Source: Billgrantia antri | GTDB taxonomy: Bacteria > Pseudomonadota > Gammaproteobacteria > Pseudomonadales > Halomonadaceae | Direction: 5' to 3' | NCBI RefSeq assembly: GCF_019430905.1 | Contig: NZ_JAHYCA010000001.1 | Span: 729,095 to 793,094 of the forward strand | Length of the DNA: 64,000 bases | Part shown: piece by piece, positions 6,943-14,705 of the stretch | Layout of the letters: each line of letters starts with the position of its first letter | Numbering within the stretch: position 1 is the stretch's first letter | Made by a program: the position numbers and the translations under genes | The notes under the pieces: model-generated | What the model was told of the DNA's origin: nothing | The model's database searches: none | What the model saw: the letters and a program-made list of their open reading frames with translations, nothing else

Positions 6943-8055
6943 ATGGGTTGGGGCAGCGAAGCAGCAACGGAAGGACCGGGTAGCGGCTACGGGGGCGGAC
7001 ACAACAGCACGGATGCTGGTGGTCGCGGCGGTGGCGGCTATGACGGCGCTGTGGGCCATGGCATCGATTCCGCACACGGGGGCACCAGTACCGTCGGTCC
7101 AGATGGCAGTGTCAGTGGCTTGGGAGGGGGATCCTCAGGCAACAGCGGGACCAGTCGCGGGGACTCTCGGGCGAGTCAGGCGGGACGAGGCCTAGGCACC
7201 GATGATGGGGTTTCATCCGCCGCCATCGATGCTGCCAAAAGCGTTGCCAGCATGTCGATGGAAGCGATCACCGACGGCGCCATTGCCAGCTTCATGGACG
7301 CTCTGGAGACCGATGGCCGATATGGCACCTTTGCGGAACAGATGGATGCTCAGTTGGGTCCCGAAAACACGCCATATGGCAACACCGCCTACTCGGGCAA
7401 CAACGCGATCGCCAACGCCTCTCAGGCGGCTCAAATGACACGCGACCAGCACACCCAATCACTACAGAATTCGGGCATGCTGGAAGGCATCCAGGCCAGG
7501 GCCAGGCCATCCACAATTGGGCGCGCAGCGGCCATTGCGCTCGGGATAGCGAACCCGGTCGCCGGGTTGGTTGCGGATACCTTATCTCGCTCACATGCGG
7601 CTTCGAGCACAATCAGCGGCATCAATGATGCCTTCGGCACCTCGCTTGATGACAGCTTCGGTCACAGTTTTGGCCAGCAGTCCAAGGGCGCCCTCGGCGG
7701 CTACGCGGGAAGCCGAGCTGGCGGTCTGCTTGGAGGGCGCATAGGGGCTGCCCTTGGCGGTCTGCCAGGCGCTGTTGCCGGCGCTGTGGGTGGCAGCACG
7801 CTGGGAAGCCATACAGGACGGAGCGTTGCCATGGGTGACACGACTGCAGATCCGTCTGCCACAAGCGCGGCTCCTGGCTCAGGCGTGGCTGACCCGGGTT
7901 CCCAAGCGGGATTGGGTGGCGGTGCAGGAGGCGGACTGCTCGCCAGCGGTATGAACAGCCGATCTCCCGCCCCCCGGGCAGTCGCCTCATCGCCGGTTCA
8001 CGGCCCAGTCAACCTGGACAACTACGCCAGCTACGCCATTTCGTTCTTTTCCTGA
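6943..8055 (+). CDS. Glycine-rich cargo protein with a central glycine-zipper, unknown function
   Basis: This 370-residue protein has GAGAGGATGAAG upstream of its ATG. Residues 1-90 are rich in Gly, Ser, His and Asp with low complexity, reminiscent of the flexible translocation domain of colicins. Residues 90-240 are mixed and probably helical. Residues 249-284 form a glycine-zipper (GGYAG, GGLLGG, GAALGG repeats) that could insert into a membrane. The C-terminus is again Gly/Ala/Ser-rich and ends in an aromatic patch (YASYAISFFS). I do not recognise a family. The convergent neighbour is a four-helix membrane protein, so a pore-forming toxin with its immunity protein is one speculative reading. 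A structural virion protein is another. Confidence 0.55.
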   Translation: MGWGSEAATEGPGSGYGGGHNSTDAGGRGGGGYDGAVGHGIDSAHGGTSTVGPDGSVSGLGGGSSGNSGTSRGDSRASQAGRGLGTDDGVSSAAIDAAKSVASMSMEAITDGAIASFMDALETDGRYGTFAEQMDAQLGPENTPYGNTAYSGNNAIANASQAAQMTRDQHTQSLQNSGMLEGIQARARPSTIGRAAAIALGIANPVAGLVADTLSRSHAASSTISGINDAFGTSLDDSFGHSFGQQSKGALGGYAGSRAGGLLGGRIGAALGGLPGAVAGAVGGSTLGSHTGRSVAMGDTTADPSATSAAPGSGVADPGSQAGLGGGAGGGLLASGMNSRSPAPRAVASSPVHGPVNLDNYASYAISFFS

Positions 8056-8345
8056 GGTGCCGCAGCCCCCGTGCCAGATTCTCAGGCCGGGGGTGTCAAA
8101 AGGTCACCGATTCCCACCGTCCGGTTTTTGTGTCTGGTTTGTCCGGTTAATCCTGCCTTGAGATCTCAACAGTAGGCCCAGTGAAGCAGGAGCCAACGAC
8201 TGCACCAGCATGGCCAAGGGTCTGGGTGCGAGATAATGGCAAAGGTTTGCCAGGTATCATGCTCGAGGTTATGCCTCAGAAGATCTCGCCACGAGTTGGC
8301 CCGAGGGACCTTTGGTAGCAAGGCCCTGCGCTGCAAGGGCTTGTG

Positions 8346-8984
8346 TCATTGACCGGCGCGTTGAGCCTCCACCTGCGCTTGTGGATACGTGTTGCGGACT
8401 CTTTGGGAGCGGCTGAGATATGAGGTCCAAACAAGGGAGAAGATCGCGCCCCCGAGGATCGCTCCAACCAGAGGGACCCCAGTCGGTCCGATGTAGTCGT
8501 ACATCAGCATCTCAGCTTCATGCATCATGAACGGAATCAGGCCATTGGTTACGATTGCCGCGATGGGTCCGATTACCCACAGTATTGAGCACACCGCCTC
8601 AACGTCCCGCGCTGACTTACCATGCAGCAGACGCAGGCTGGCGTACACGCTTAGCCCAGCGGCACAGCCCACGGCCAGCCACATCCAAAGCAGATACCAA
8701 TCCCAGCCTGGCGTACCGACCAGGGATGGGTGAAGGTGCTTCAGGATGGCGAGGTTGCTCAGTAATGACCCGACGCCGACCAGGGGTACCGCGACCATCA
8801 GAACGCCAACCAGCACCAGCAACCAGCCTCCAATACCAGCCGGCGATGCAGCCTGGCCCTGTATTTCCTCCGTGACAGCCTTCGCCGGAGCAGAAGGCTC
8901 CCCCTGTGGCAGCCTGCTTCCGCAAGCATGGCAGTACCTCGCGTCGAGAGTGGATACTAACTTGCTGCATTGTGGGCAAAACAT
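8346..8984 (-). CDS. Zinc-ribbon plus DUF2569 four-helix membrane protein
   Basis: This 212-residue protein starts at ATG 8984, with GAGGA seven bases upstream; the TTG two codons earlier is rejected. The N-terminus is a zinc ribbon (CPQC at 3-6, CHAC at 18-21), followed by a polar linker. Four hydrophobic segments lie near residues 52-75, 96-118, 130-152 and 168-190. The segment beginning GIGGWLLVL matches the DUF2569 family. The gene is on the opposite strand and downstream of the glycine-rich protein, the same arrangement as immunity genes of pore-forming colicins. Function is unknown; inner-membrane location is inferred. Confidence 0.7.
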   Translation of the reverse strand: MFCPQCSKLVSTLDARYCHACGSRLPQGEPSAPAKAVTEEIQGQAASPAGIGGWLLVLVGVLMVAVPLVGVGSLLSNLAILKHLHPSLVGTPGWDWYLLWMWLAVGCAAGLSVYASLRLLHGKSARDVEAVCSILWVIGPIAAIVTNGLIPFMMHEAEMLMYDYIGPTGVPLVGAILGGAIFSLVWTSYLSRSQRVRNTYPQAQVEAQRAGQ

Positions 8985-9457
8985 ATCCAAGTCCTCGTTC
9001 CCTTAGTTGTGTCGTTGTTTTTCTCGCTAAGGCTTAGGCTATCACCTCGAAGCTTTCCGAGTTCGGTTGCGGATAGCGCACACCTTGGTCAGCACCTCTG
9101 AATCGTTGCGTTGAGCCGTTGCCTTCGTTGCACTGTTGCGGGCCAGGTCGATGAAGAAAGCCAGGCGTGGAGCGGCCTCCAGGGCGGTTGTCGGTCAATG
9201 CTTGCAGCAGATGCGTCGATGAGGGTCATGGCTTACACTGTCCTCAAGCCTTCGCGCTGGTGAACCACTCCCGGGCAATTGGAGCCCTATGAGTCGTACC
9301 AGCCGGAGGTTTCTCAAAGCCCTGAGATGGCGTACCCCCACCCAGCAATTGGTGCCGGGGTGTCTGGGACCACTCGGGGCTTTGTCATTTCAGGCATGAC
9401 GGCAACGAAACGCCCCCCAGCGATTGCCAGGGCCGGTGGGTGCTCGGGTTGCTCAGG
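8985..9457. other. Intergenic stretch with gene remnants
   Basis: No intact gene is convincing here. A leftward frameshifted remnant (9042-9229) is listed separately. A leftward 27-codon frame (9314-9397) lacks a good ribosome-binding site. The rest shows no clear promoter, repeat or RNA structure. Confidence 0.4.
9042..9229 (-). pseudogene. Possible frameshifted small gene remnant
   Basis: A leftward ATG at 9229 opens a frame starting MTLIDA. A different frame then carries a protein-like tail (LEAAPRLAFFIDLARNSATK, then VLTKVCAIRNRTRKASR) ending at a TGA at 9042-9044. The span is 188 bases, not a multiple of three, so the two parts can join only through an insertion or deletion. It could instead be chance. 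The parent gene is not recognised. Confidence 0.25.
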
Positions 9458-9937
9458 TCAGTGCAGCGGGTGAACGTGGGGGGTAGTGCTCAGCTTGTCT
9501 TTCAGCCCCATGGCCTCGGCACGCGCCAGCAACTCCTCCTCGGGCACGTCCAGGGCGGCAGCGATCTTAGCCAGGCGGTAGACCGGCTCGCCCTTGTCGT
9601 TGACTCCGGAGGGCGTCAGGTCCGGCAGGCACTCGACCATGCCCTGGCGCAGCGTCTGCAGTATAGGCGCTCGCAGGAACATCGGTTGCGCCTCGTCGTG
9701 GGCCACTCGAATGATCGACTCGGTATCGTCGCGGTCGGTGCTGGCGAAGAACTTGCGGGCGGCCACGCGCTCGACGTTCTCCAGCAGTGCGGCGATATGC
9801 GGCGCCAGCGGCTTCTCCAGGCGCTCAGGCGGCATGGCCAGGCGATGGGCTGCCCATGCCTGCCCTGGGCTCAGGTGCGCGATGCCGGTGCCTTCCTGGG
9901 CGGCCTGGGCCAGTGAGTTGCGGGTGATGGTCGTCAT
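9458..9937 (-). CDS. Hypothetical protein of the satellite replication operon
   Basis: This 159-residue protein starts at ATG 9937, preceded by GGAGG. It is mostly helical and charged, with no signal peptide, membrane segment or recognised motif. It is the last gene of the leftward operon headed by the leader RNA, 17 bp after the 94-residue gene. High-GC codon use matches the rest of the operon. Its conserved place next to replication genes is the only clue to a role in element maintenance. Confidence 0.6.
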   Translation of the reverse strand: MTTITRNSLAQAAQEGTGIAHLSPGQAWAAHRLAMPPERLEKPLAPHIAALLENVERVAARKFFASTDRDDTESIIRVAHDEAQPMFLRAPILQTLRQGMVECLPDLTPSGVNDKGEPVYRLAKIAAALDVPEEELLARAEAMGLKDKLSTTPHVHPLH

Positions 9938-9954
9938 GGTGGTGTCCTCCAGGG

Positions 9955-10239
9955 TCAGGCGGCAGATGGTGGCGTCGGGGTGTCGTCCTGCATCGCGGTG
10001 ACGATGCCGGCCAGGTTGCGAATGCGGACCCGCACGAACCCGGCCAAAGCGCCGTGGGGCAGGTTGGCGTCGATGCGCTCCAGGGCGTCGGCCACGAAGT
10101 CCAGCGTGTGGTGGCTGGGGTTGCCGTGCTCCAGGGCAGACAGCGCCAGCTCGGCCTCGTCCACCACCTCCCGGTCGGCACGCATCGAGCGCAGGCTGGC
10201 CAGCAGGCGACTAGCCTCACGGATCGAGTCATCAAGCAT
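9955..10239 (-). CDS. Small hypothetical protein of the satellite operon
   Basis: This 94-residue, acidic, helical protein starts at ATG 10239 and overlaps the end of the preceding gene by 8 bp (10232-10239), with GGAGGT upstream. No motif is recognised. The overlap implies translational coupling to the 312-residue gene upstream. Confidence 0.6.
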   Translation of the reverse strand: MLDDSIREASRLLASLRSMRADREVVDEAELALSALEHGNPSHHTLDFVADALERIDANLPHGALAGFVRVRIRNLAGIVTAMQDDTPTPPSAA

Positions 10240-11170
10240 CGGTCAGCACCTCCACGTCAGCATCAGGCCAACGAGCGCAGGCAGATGCCAGCGCCTCCTC
10301 CTGGGTCATCGGTCGCCCGGCAATCGCCAGGCGCCTACCGTCCACGCGAAGCGTCCAGCTCATGCGCACGCCAGCCGGCAGCGGCTCAGGTGTGCCGTTC
10401 TGCTGCTGCCGCGGGTGATGGGTCGCCTTGGCCAGCGTTGCCGCCCTAGGCGTCAGCAGTGAAGCGTTCGCGGCCCTCCTGCCTGCATTCTCCTGGCGGT
10501 GGGTCTCGGGCTCGTCGGCAGCGGCCTTCGCCCATGCCTGGGCATACCAGCGGCAGGTGGTGGCCAGCTTTGCCGGCGCCAGCCACTTCAGCCGGTCGGC
10601 CAGGTGGCGACGGTCGTCGGCATTGATCGGACAGCGGACCTCGATCCAGTCCAGCCAGTCGTCCAACGCTGCTGGTGGTGGGTCTCCCACCCTGCCCCGG
10701 ATCGCCTGGGCGGCCTGCTCTCGGGCCTGCTCGATATCAGGGGTAGCCTCGAAGGCATCGTCGATCTCGGCGGCCAAGGCAGCGCGGGTGCCACGGTCCA
10801 GTGGCCCCATGGCGCGACGCATTAGGTTCTCCAGGTCAGAGCCAAGGTCTCGCCCCACCTTCTGCACCAGCACCTCGATGATGCGCTCGACCTCCTGCAA
10901 GGGGGCAGGTACCCCCTTCGGCTCGGCAGGCTCCGGCGTTACCACTGAGGCCAGCGGGCTGTCCTCGGCCACGGTCGGTGCTGGGGCCGGTGGCACTTCC
11001 TCCAGGTGCTGGGGCGCCTTGTTCAGCTTGGCCAGCCAGCGGTTGCCCGATGCGTTTTTTTCCTCAAAAGCGCCGGGTGGGGCACTGCCAAAACTGACAG
11101 AACCTCCTTTTGGCACTTTTGGCAGTTCACTACCGGGCGCATTTCCCAGTTTTTCCAGCCAGCGGTTCAT
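10232..11170 (-). CDS. Hypothetical replication-operon protein, proline- and alanine-rich
   Basis: This 312-residue protein starts at ATG 11170, sharing the ATGA with the DUF3987 stop codon. Two copies of an NRWLxKL motif occur near the N-terminus (residues 2-8 and about 43-49), separated by a Gly/Pro/Ser-rich linker. A Pro-rich spacer follows, then a helical region (about 95-215). The C-terminal 40 residues look like a small compact domain. No enzyme motif is seen. The repeated NRWLxKL may be a short peptide that binds a partner in the replication complex, which is inference. Confidence 0.6.
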   Translation of the reverse strand: MNRWLEKLGNAPGSELPKVPKGGSVSFGSAPPGAFEEKNASGNRWLAKLNKAPQHLEEVPPAPAPTVAEDSPLASVVTPEPAEPKGVPAPLQEVERIIEVLVQKVGRDLGSDLENLMRRAMGPLDRGTRAALAAEIDDAFEATPDIEQAREQAAQAIRGRVGDPPPAALDDWLDWIEVRCPINADDRRHLADRLKWLAPAKLATTCRWYAQAWAKAAADEPETHRQENAGRRAANASLLTPRAATLAKATHHPRQQQNGTPEPLPAGVRMSWTLRVDGRRLAIAGRPMTQEEALASACARWPDADVEVLTDA

Positions 11171-12675
11171 GACTCCCCCTCCTTCGGCGCAAGGCTCGGA
11201 TGCCAGTAGAAGACGGTCTTCGGTCGCCCGGTCTCGGCAGGCACCTCGAAGCGGCGAACATGGTGGTAGTCCTCCAGCACCTCGATGGCCTCGCGGACCT
11301 CCTCGACGCTGGCCAGGCCAGCCCAGTGCTTGCGGCGCACGTCTCGGGCCGTGAACGGCTGGGGCAGCTTGTCGCGGCGTTGGTGGATCAGGTGGGCGCC
11401 TGCAACCTGGCTGCCGGTGACGGCGCTGTACAGGCGGGCCGTGTGGCTGCGCAGGAACTCGGCCCATGCCAGGGCGCGGCAGGTGGAGGCGTGGCCGACT
11501 TCGCCCTGCTCGCCGTCCACCAGGGCGAACAGCAGCGCCAGGGCGCAGACGGTCTTGGGCATCTTCAGCAGGTGGGATTCCAGGGCGGGGGGCAGCTCGC
11601 CGCTCCGGGCTTCGGCGTGAAGCTCCTCCATCCACGTGATGAACTCGGCCTGGGCGTGATCGCTGAAACGCCAGGTCGGCGGCTCGCCGTCCTCAGTCTC
11701 GAATGACATAGCGTGGAGCGCATAGAACGCTTGCCGGTAACGGTCCTTGGCCTCAGCCGATGGTGCCCGGTCCACCCACTGCCAGTGCTTGGGCTGGTCC
11801 GGCCATACCGCCATCTGGAACCGCTGAATCAGGCCGTCATCGTCAGTGCCCTTGGCCACGCCTCGCACTAGCGGGGCAATCTTCGCCGGCTGGATGCCGC
11901 CGATGATGGACAGGTTGCAGTTCTCGATGGCGATAGTGCCGCGCCCGATGCGGTCATAGGTGTAGCGTCCATCGCCGTTGAAGCACTCCAGATAGAACGC
12001 TCGGTCAGCGGCGTGCTCCTCCTGCTGCATCTTGGCCAGCCAGCCGGACATCTCATCGCGCACCAGCGTCAGGCCGTTGGGGTTCTCGTTCAGCCGCTCG
12101 CCCAGCGCCTCGACGCTGGCGTCATTCACGGTCAGGCGCGGCGGCGACTCGGGTGGTTCCTCCAGGCTGGCCACTTTCTCCAGCTCAGCACGGGCGCCGT
12201 CACGGTCGCCCTTCTCCGCTTTCTGCTTCGCCCGCTTCTTCGCAGCCTGGCGTTCCATCTCAACAATCTCAGCATCGTTGGTGTGCTGGGCCAGCGCCGA
12301 CTCATGGGATTGGCGTAGATCAGCCTCGATGGCATCCAGGGGGAAGCGCATTGCCTTGAGGGTGGGCGACTTCATAGAAGATGGCCCTCCAATGAGTGCA
12401 CCCCATAGGTTCGGCGTGACGGTCCAATCGTCGTAACGCTTCGGGCGCATCAGCACCTTGCGGCCTACCACGCCGGCCAGGCCGACCAGGGCCACCACGG
12501 CGCAATATTCCGGGGCCGACTGCTGGCGCTGGGCCACGTCCATGACATAGGCACGGATTGCCTCGGGCAGCATCTCTGGGCTAAACGGCTCTACGGGAGG
12601 CAGGCTTGTCGGCAACTCTCTGGGCCTTTCGAGAGTTGCGGTGGTGTCGTGCAGCTGGGTAAGGATGGAAGTCAT
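11167..12675 (-). CDS. DUF3987 (YfjI-like) P-loop ATPase of the satellite
   Basis: This 502-residue protein of the DUF3987 family is found in prophages and satellites next to primases and is thought to work as a helicase-like ATPase. The P-loop is atypical, GPSSMKSP at 97-104, as usual in this family. Downstream blocks include LTVNDASVEALGERL, VRDEMSGWLAKM and an IIGGIQPAKI stretch. A coiled, charged insertion lies near residues 135-170. It overlaps the TOPRIM gene upstream and the next gene downstream by ATGA, indicating coupled translation. The reaction has not been shown directly for this family, so helicase activity is inferred. Confidence 0.85.
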   Translation of the reverse strand: MTSILTQLHDTTATLERPRELPTSLPPVEPFSPEMLPEAIRAYVMDVAQRQQSAPEYCAVVALVGLAGVVGRKVLMRPKRYDDWTVTPNLWGALIGGPSSMKSPTLKAMRFPLDAIEADLRQSHESALAQHTNDAEIVEMERQAAKKRAKQKAEKGDRDGARAELEKVASLEEPPESPPRLTVNDASVEALGERLNENPNGLTLVRDEMSGWLAKMQQEEHAADRAFYLECFNGDGRYTYDRIGRGTIAIENCNLSIIGGIQPAKIAPLVRGVAKGTDDDGLIQRFQMAVWPDQPKHWQWVDRAPSAEAKDRYRQAFYALHAMSFETEDGEPPTWRFSDHAQAEFITWMEELHAEARSGELPPALESHLLKMPKTVCALALLFALVDGEQGEVGHASTCRALAWAEFLRSHTARLYSAVTGSQVAGAHLIHQRRDKLPQPFTARDVRRKHWAGLASVEEVREAIEVLEDYHHVRRFEVPAETGRPKTVFYWHPSLAPKEGES

Positions 12676-13631
12676 GCGGCAGCCTCCTTGCGGCCTTCAC
12701 AGGCGGCGAGGTCATTGAAGTCGGAACAAGCGCAGTCCTCGCAGGGGAAGCGAGGCCAGGTGATGTCGGCACCGATGATCTCGGCGGCGTGGCGGCCGTA
12801 CGTCAGGCCAGGATTACCAGGGGTGCGCCGATCGTTGTCGGCGGCGATGGTGATGCCGATATGGGCGGCCAAGTTGCGGCGCAGGGTGCGGGCCACGGGC
12901 TCCAGGTTGTTGGCGGCCATGGTCGCCACTACCGGGCAGCCGCTCGCCTCATGGATCGTCGCCGCTGTCGCCCATCCCTCGGTGACATAGACGTGCCCAG
13001 CGCCAGCCAGGTGGCCCACCAGGGAAGCGGCGCCCTTGATCCTGCCCCGCTTGAGGAACCGCTTTGTGCCGTCCGCTCGGATGCGCTGGAGGTTCACCAG
13101 CTCGCCTTCGGCGTGCAGGGGCACCAGTAACACGTCTCCCTGCTGGCGCAGGTTGTGAGGCTGTACCACCTTGGCGGCCAGATAGGGGTGACGATGGTCA
13201 GCCGGTCCGGCAGCGGCCCACTCCTGGCGGGCCTGCTGGGCGGCCTGGGCCTGCTCCTGCTGGCGCCTGGCCTCTCGCTCGCGTCGCGCCTTCGCGGCAG
13301 CCTGGCGGGCCTGCTCGGCGGCGATGGGGTCATGCTCGCCGGCCAGAGTGACAGTCTGCTGCTCGCCGGTGTGCCAGAAGCCGAACACTGCCACCTCCAG
13401 GGTTGGGCAGATATACCAGCCGGCCAGGTTGCCCCGGCGCTTGTCCGGGGCATCGAATCGGTGAACGTCTCCATCGGTGCGGATCGCCAGGCTTGCCACG
13501 CCGCGGGTGGCCAGGGCATCGGCCAGTGCGGCCTCGATGGTGGTATGCTTGTTGTGCGCTGGGTGTGGCGCATCGTATCGGGTCCGGCTTCCCATTACTG
13601 GGGACCGGGCCTTTCTCGTTTCGGTCTGCAT
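12672..13631 (-). CDS. TOPRIM-domain DNA primase of the satellite
   Basis: This 319-residue protein starts at ATG 13631, with AAGGAG eight bases upstream. A charged, Ala/Gln/Arg-rich coiled segment at about 105-140 separates an N-terminal domain from a TOPRIM domain. TOPRIM signatures are Glu218 (VYVTEGWATA) and Asp265-Asn-Asp267 (IAADNDRR). The C-terminus ends with a cysteine-bearing motif (CEDCACSDFNDL). Together with the adjacent DUF3987 ATPase it probably forms a split primase-helicase that starts replication of the element, comparable in role to the P4 alpha protein. The TOPRIM call is well supported; the division of labour is inferred. Confidence 0.85.
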   Translation of the reverse strand: MQTETRKARSPVMGSRTRYDAPHPAHNKHTTIEAALADALATRGVASLAIRTDGDVHRFDAPDKRRGNLAGWYICPTLEVAVFGFWHTGEQQTVTLAGEHDPIAAEQARQAAAKARREREARRQQEQAQAAQQARQEWAAAGPADHRHPYLAAKVVQPHNLRQQGDVLLVPLHAEGELVNLQRIRADGTKRFLKRGRIKGAASLVGHLAGAGHVYVTEGWATAATIHEASGCPVVATMAANNLEPVARTLRRNLAAHIGITIAADNDRRTPGNPGLTYGRHAAEIIGADITWPRFPCEDCACSDFNDLAACEGRKEAAA

Positions 13632-13634
13632 GAA

Positions 13635-13745
13635 TCACTGCTCCTTCGCCTCACGGCGGTGGTAGTGAACGGGCTGGCGCTTGGGTCGGAGCATACTGGT
13701 CAGCCAGTTCAGCGCGTCTATGGAGGTGCGCGCTAGCTTGTACAT
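13635..13745 (-). CDS. 36-residue basic peptide gene in the satellite operon
   Basis: An ATG at 13745 follows GGAGGT by five bases and opens a 36-codon frame (MYKLARTSID...REAKEQ). It overlaps the end of the preceding gene by 13 bp and stops three bases before the TOPRIM start codon. Spacing, ribosome-binding site and direction all fit a real operon gene. The peptide is basic and has no recognised family. Confidence 0.55.
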   Translation of the reverse strand: MYKLARTSIDALNWLTSMLRPKRQPVHYHRREAKEQ

Positions 13746-14032
13746 GTCGCACCTCCGTGCCGTCTCTGCCGATCGCGGATCTGCTGGTAATACTCACGCA
13801 GTGCGGCGGCGGCCTTTTCGGCGGTATCAGAGCAATAGCCACCAGGAACAGGAAATGCCTCGCCCTCAGCAACGCAGGCCATGAATCGCTTTTTGGGCTC
13901 GTTCATCGGAATGTGGAGCACGATGAAGCACGGTTCTGGCGCCTGCTCGAGAGCAGCCATCCAGTTATCGGCCTCAATATGGTGGAGTTCGTTTGATTCG
14001 AGGGAGGCGCACGTCCAGATGCACTGGCTCAT
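13733..14032 (-). CDS. Small hypothetical early protein of the satellite
   Basis: This 99-residue protein starts at ATG 14032, with GGAGGTGGAG upstream, and overlaps the preceding gene by ATGA. It has scattered cysteines and a compact alpha/beta look. No motif is recognised. It is the second gene after the leader RNA, a position where P4-like satellites carry small regulators. Confidence 0.6.
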   Translation of the reverse strand: MSQCIWTCASLESNELHHIEADNWMAALEQAPEPCFIVLHIPMNEPKKRFMACVAEGEAFPVPGGYCSDTAEKAAAALREYYQQIRDRQRRHGGATCTS

Positions 14033-14433
14033 GACTCCACCTCCCGGCTACGCTCGGCCCCGTCAAGAAAGGCGACCACAGTGGCGAGGCCACGGCTAAG
14101 GTCCACATCGGTAACGATGAAGGGGGAGTCAGGATCGAAGGCCAGGTCATACTTGCCGGGCTCGAAGATCTCGACCAGGCAAGCGTCGGCCCTGCCAGTG
14201 CGCTTCACAGCCTGCTGCCAGGTCTCGGCGCGAACCTCCAGGCGCTCCCCGGTGCGAGCCAGGTAGATCGTGAAGGTGGGCAAACTGGCCTGGGCCTCTA
14301 GGCGGCAGGCTTTCTCAGTATGGTGGTTGTAACGCTTCAGGCGGGTGCTGGCGCTGGAATCAGCGAACAGCGCAGCGCGGGCCATTGCCCGGTGGGCGGC
14401 GGCGCGTGCAGACGGATTGCGGGTAGGGAACAT
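14029..14433 (-). CDS. First gene after the CI-like leader, early regulator candidate
   Basis: This 134-residue protein is started here at ATG 14433, because CTAGGAG lies nine bases upstream and the N-terminus (MFPTRNPSARAAAHRAMARA) looks like normal protein. The frame is also open upstream to 14706 through the leader RNA, giving a longer form like the Ash-type proteins predicted in P4-like elements. I think that part is non-coding. The second half has a beta-rich segment (FTIYLARTGERLEV). The ribosome-binding site lies inside seqC, a sequence complementary to the leader RNA loop, so translation is probably controlled by that RNA. The function is unknown. Confidence 0.55.
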   Translation of the reverse strand: MFPTRNPSARAAAHRAMARAALFADSSASTRLKRYNHHTEKACRLEAQASLPTFTIYLARTGERLEVRAETWQQAVKRTGRADACLVEIFEPGKYDLAFDPDSPFIVTDVDLSRGLATVVAFLDGAERSREVES

Positions 14434-14514
14434 AGGTGAAGCTCCTAGAGTTAAGGAGCCGTCCCCGGATGCGGCCAAACATCGGATGGGGGCGACTGTA
14501 CGCAGGTTGGCCGA

Positions 14515-14583
14515 CCGGGACTCTAGGAACCCGGCACACCCGAAGGTGTCCCGCGCACAGCCGCCATTGCGCATGGCAGGCAC
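14515..14583 (-). ncRNA. P4 CI-like immunity RNA (structured leader RNA)
   Basis: Read leftward, a UUCG tetraloop hairpin (ACACC-TTCG-GGTGT, 14549-14536) is followed by a hairpin with stem CCGGG/CCCGG (14534-14515). Its ten-base loop exposes TCCTAGAGT (seqB, 14528-14520). SeqB is complementary over nine bases to GACTCTAGG upstream (seqA, 14628-14620) and over nine to ACTCTAGGA downstream (seqC, 14451-14443, overlapping a ribosome-binding site). Phage P4 CI RNA has the same seqA-seqB-seqC layout and blocks its own operon by pairing. The ends of the mature RNA are a guess. Confidence 0.65.
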
Positions 14584-14613
14584 AAAAAAAGCGCCTGTCA
14601 TGGTGGTGGCGCT
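14584..14613 (-). terminator. Rho-independent terminator/attenuator after seqA
   Basis: Leftward, AGCGCC (14613-14608) pairs with GGCGCT (14595-14590), followed by seven T (14590-14584). It sits six bases after seqA and about 130 bases before the first coding start, where an attenuator would act. SeqB-seqA pairing could favour termination here. Confidence 0.7.
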
Positions 14614-14673
14614 GGTGCGCCTAGAGTCGTTCGACCGGCCAAGGTCGGCTGCTGAATTTGCAGCAGCCCCCAG

Positions 14674-14702
14674 AGCATAGCGATACGGGATGACAGGGGC
14701 AA
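14674..14702 (-). promoter_or_regulatory. Sigma-70-like promoter of the satellite replication operon
   Basis: Leftward boxes TTGCCC (14702-14697) and TATGCT (14679-14674) are separated by 17 bp. Transcription would start near 14667, pass a hairpin (GGCTGCTG/CAGCAGCC, 14668-14647), then seqA and the attenuator. The position matches the late-early promoter of P4. Confidence 0.5.
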
Positions 14703-14705
14703 GCA

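Noticed and set aside
9314..9397. Leftward 27-codon frame with a protein-like sequence.
   Set aside because: No ribosome-binding site and too short to judge without homologues.
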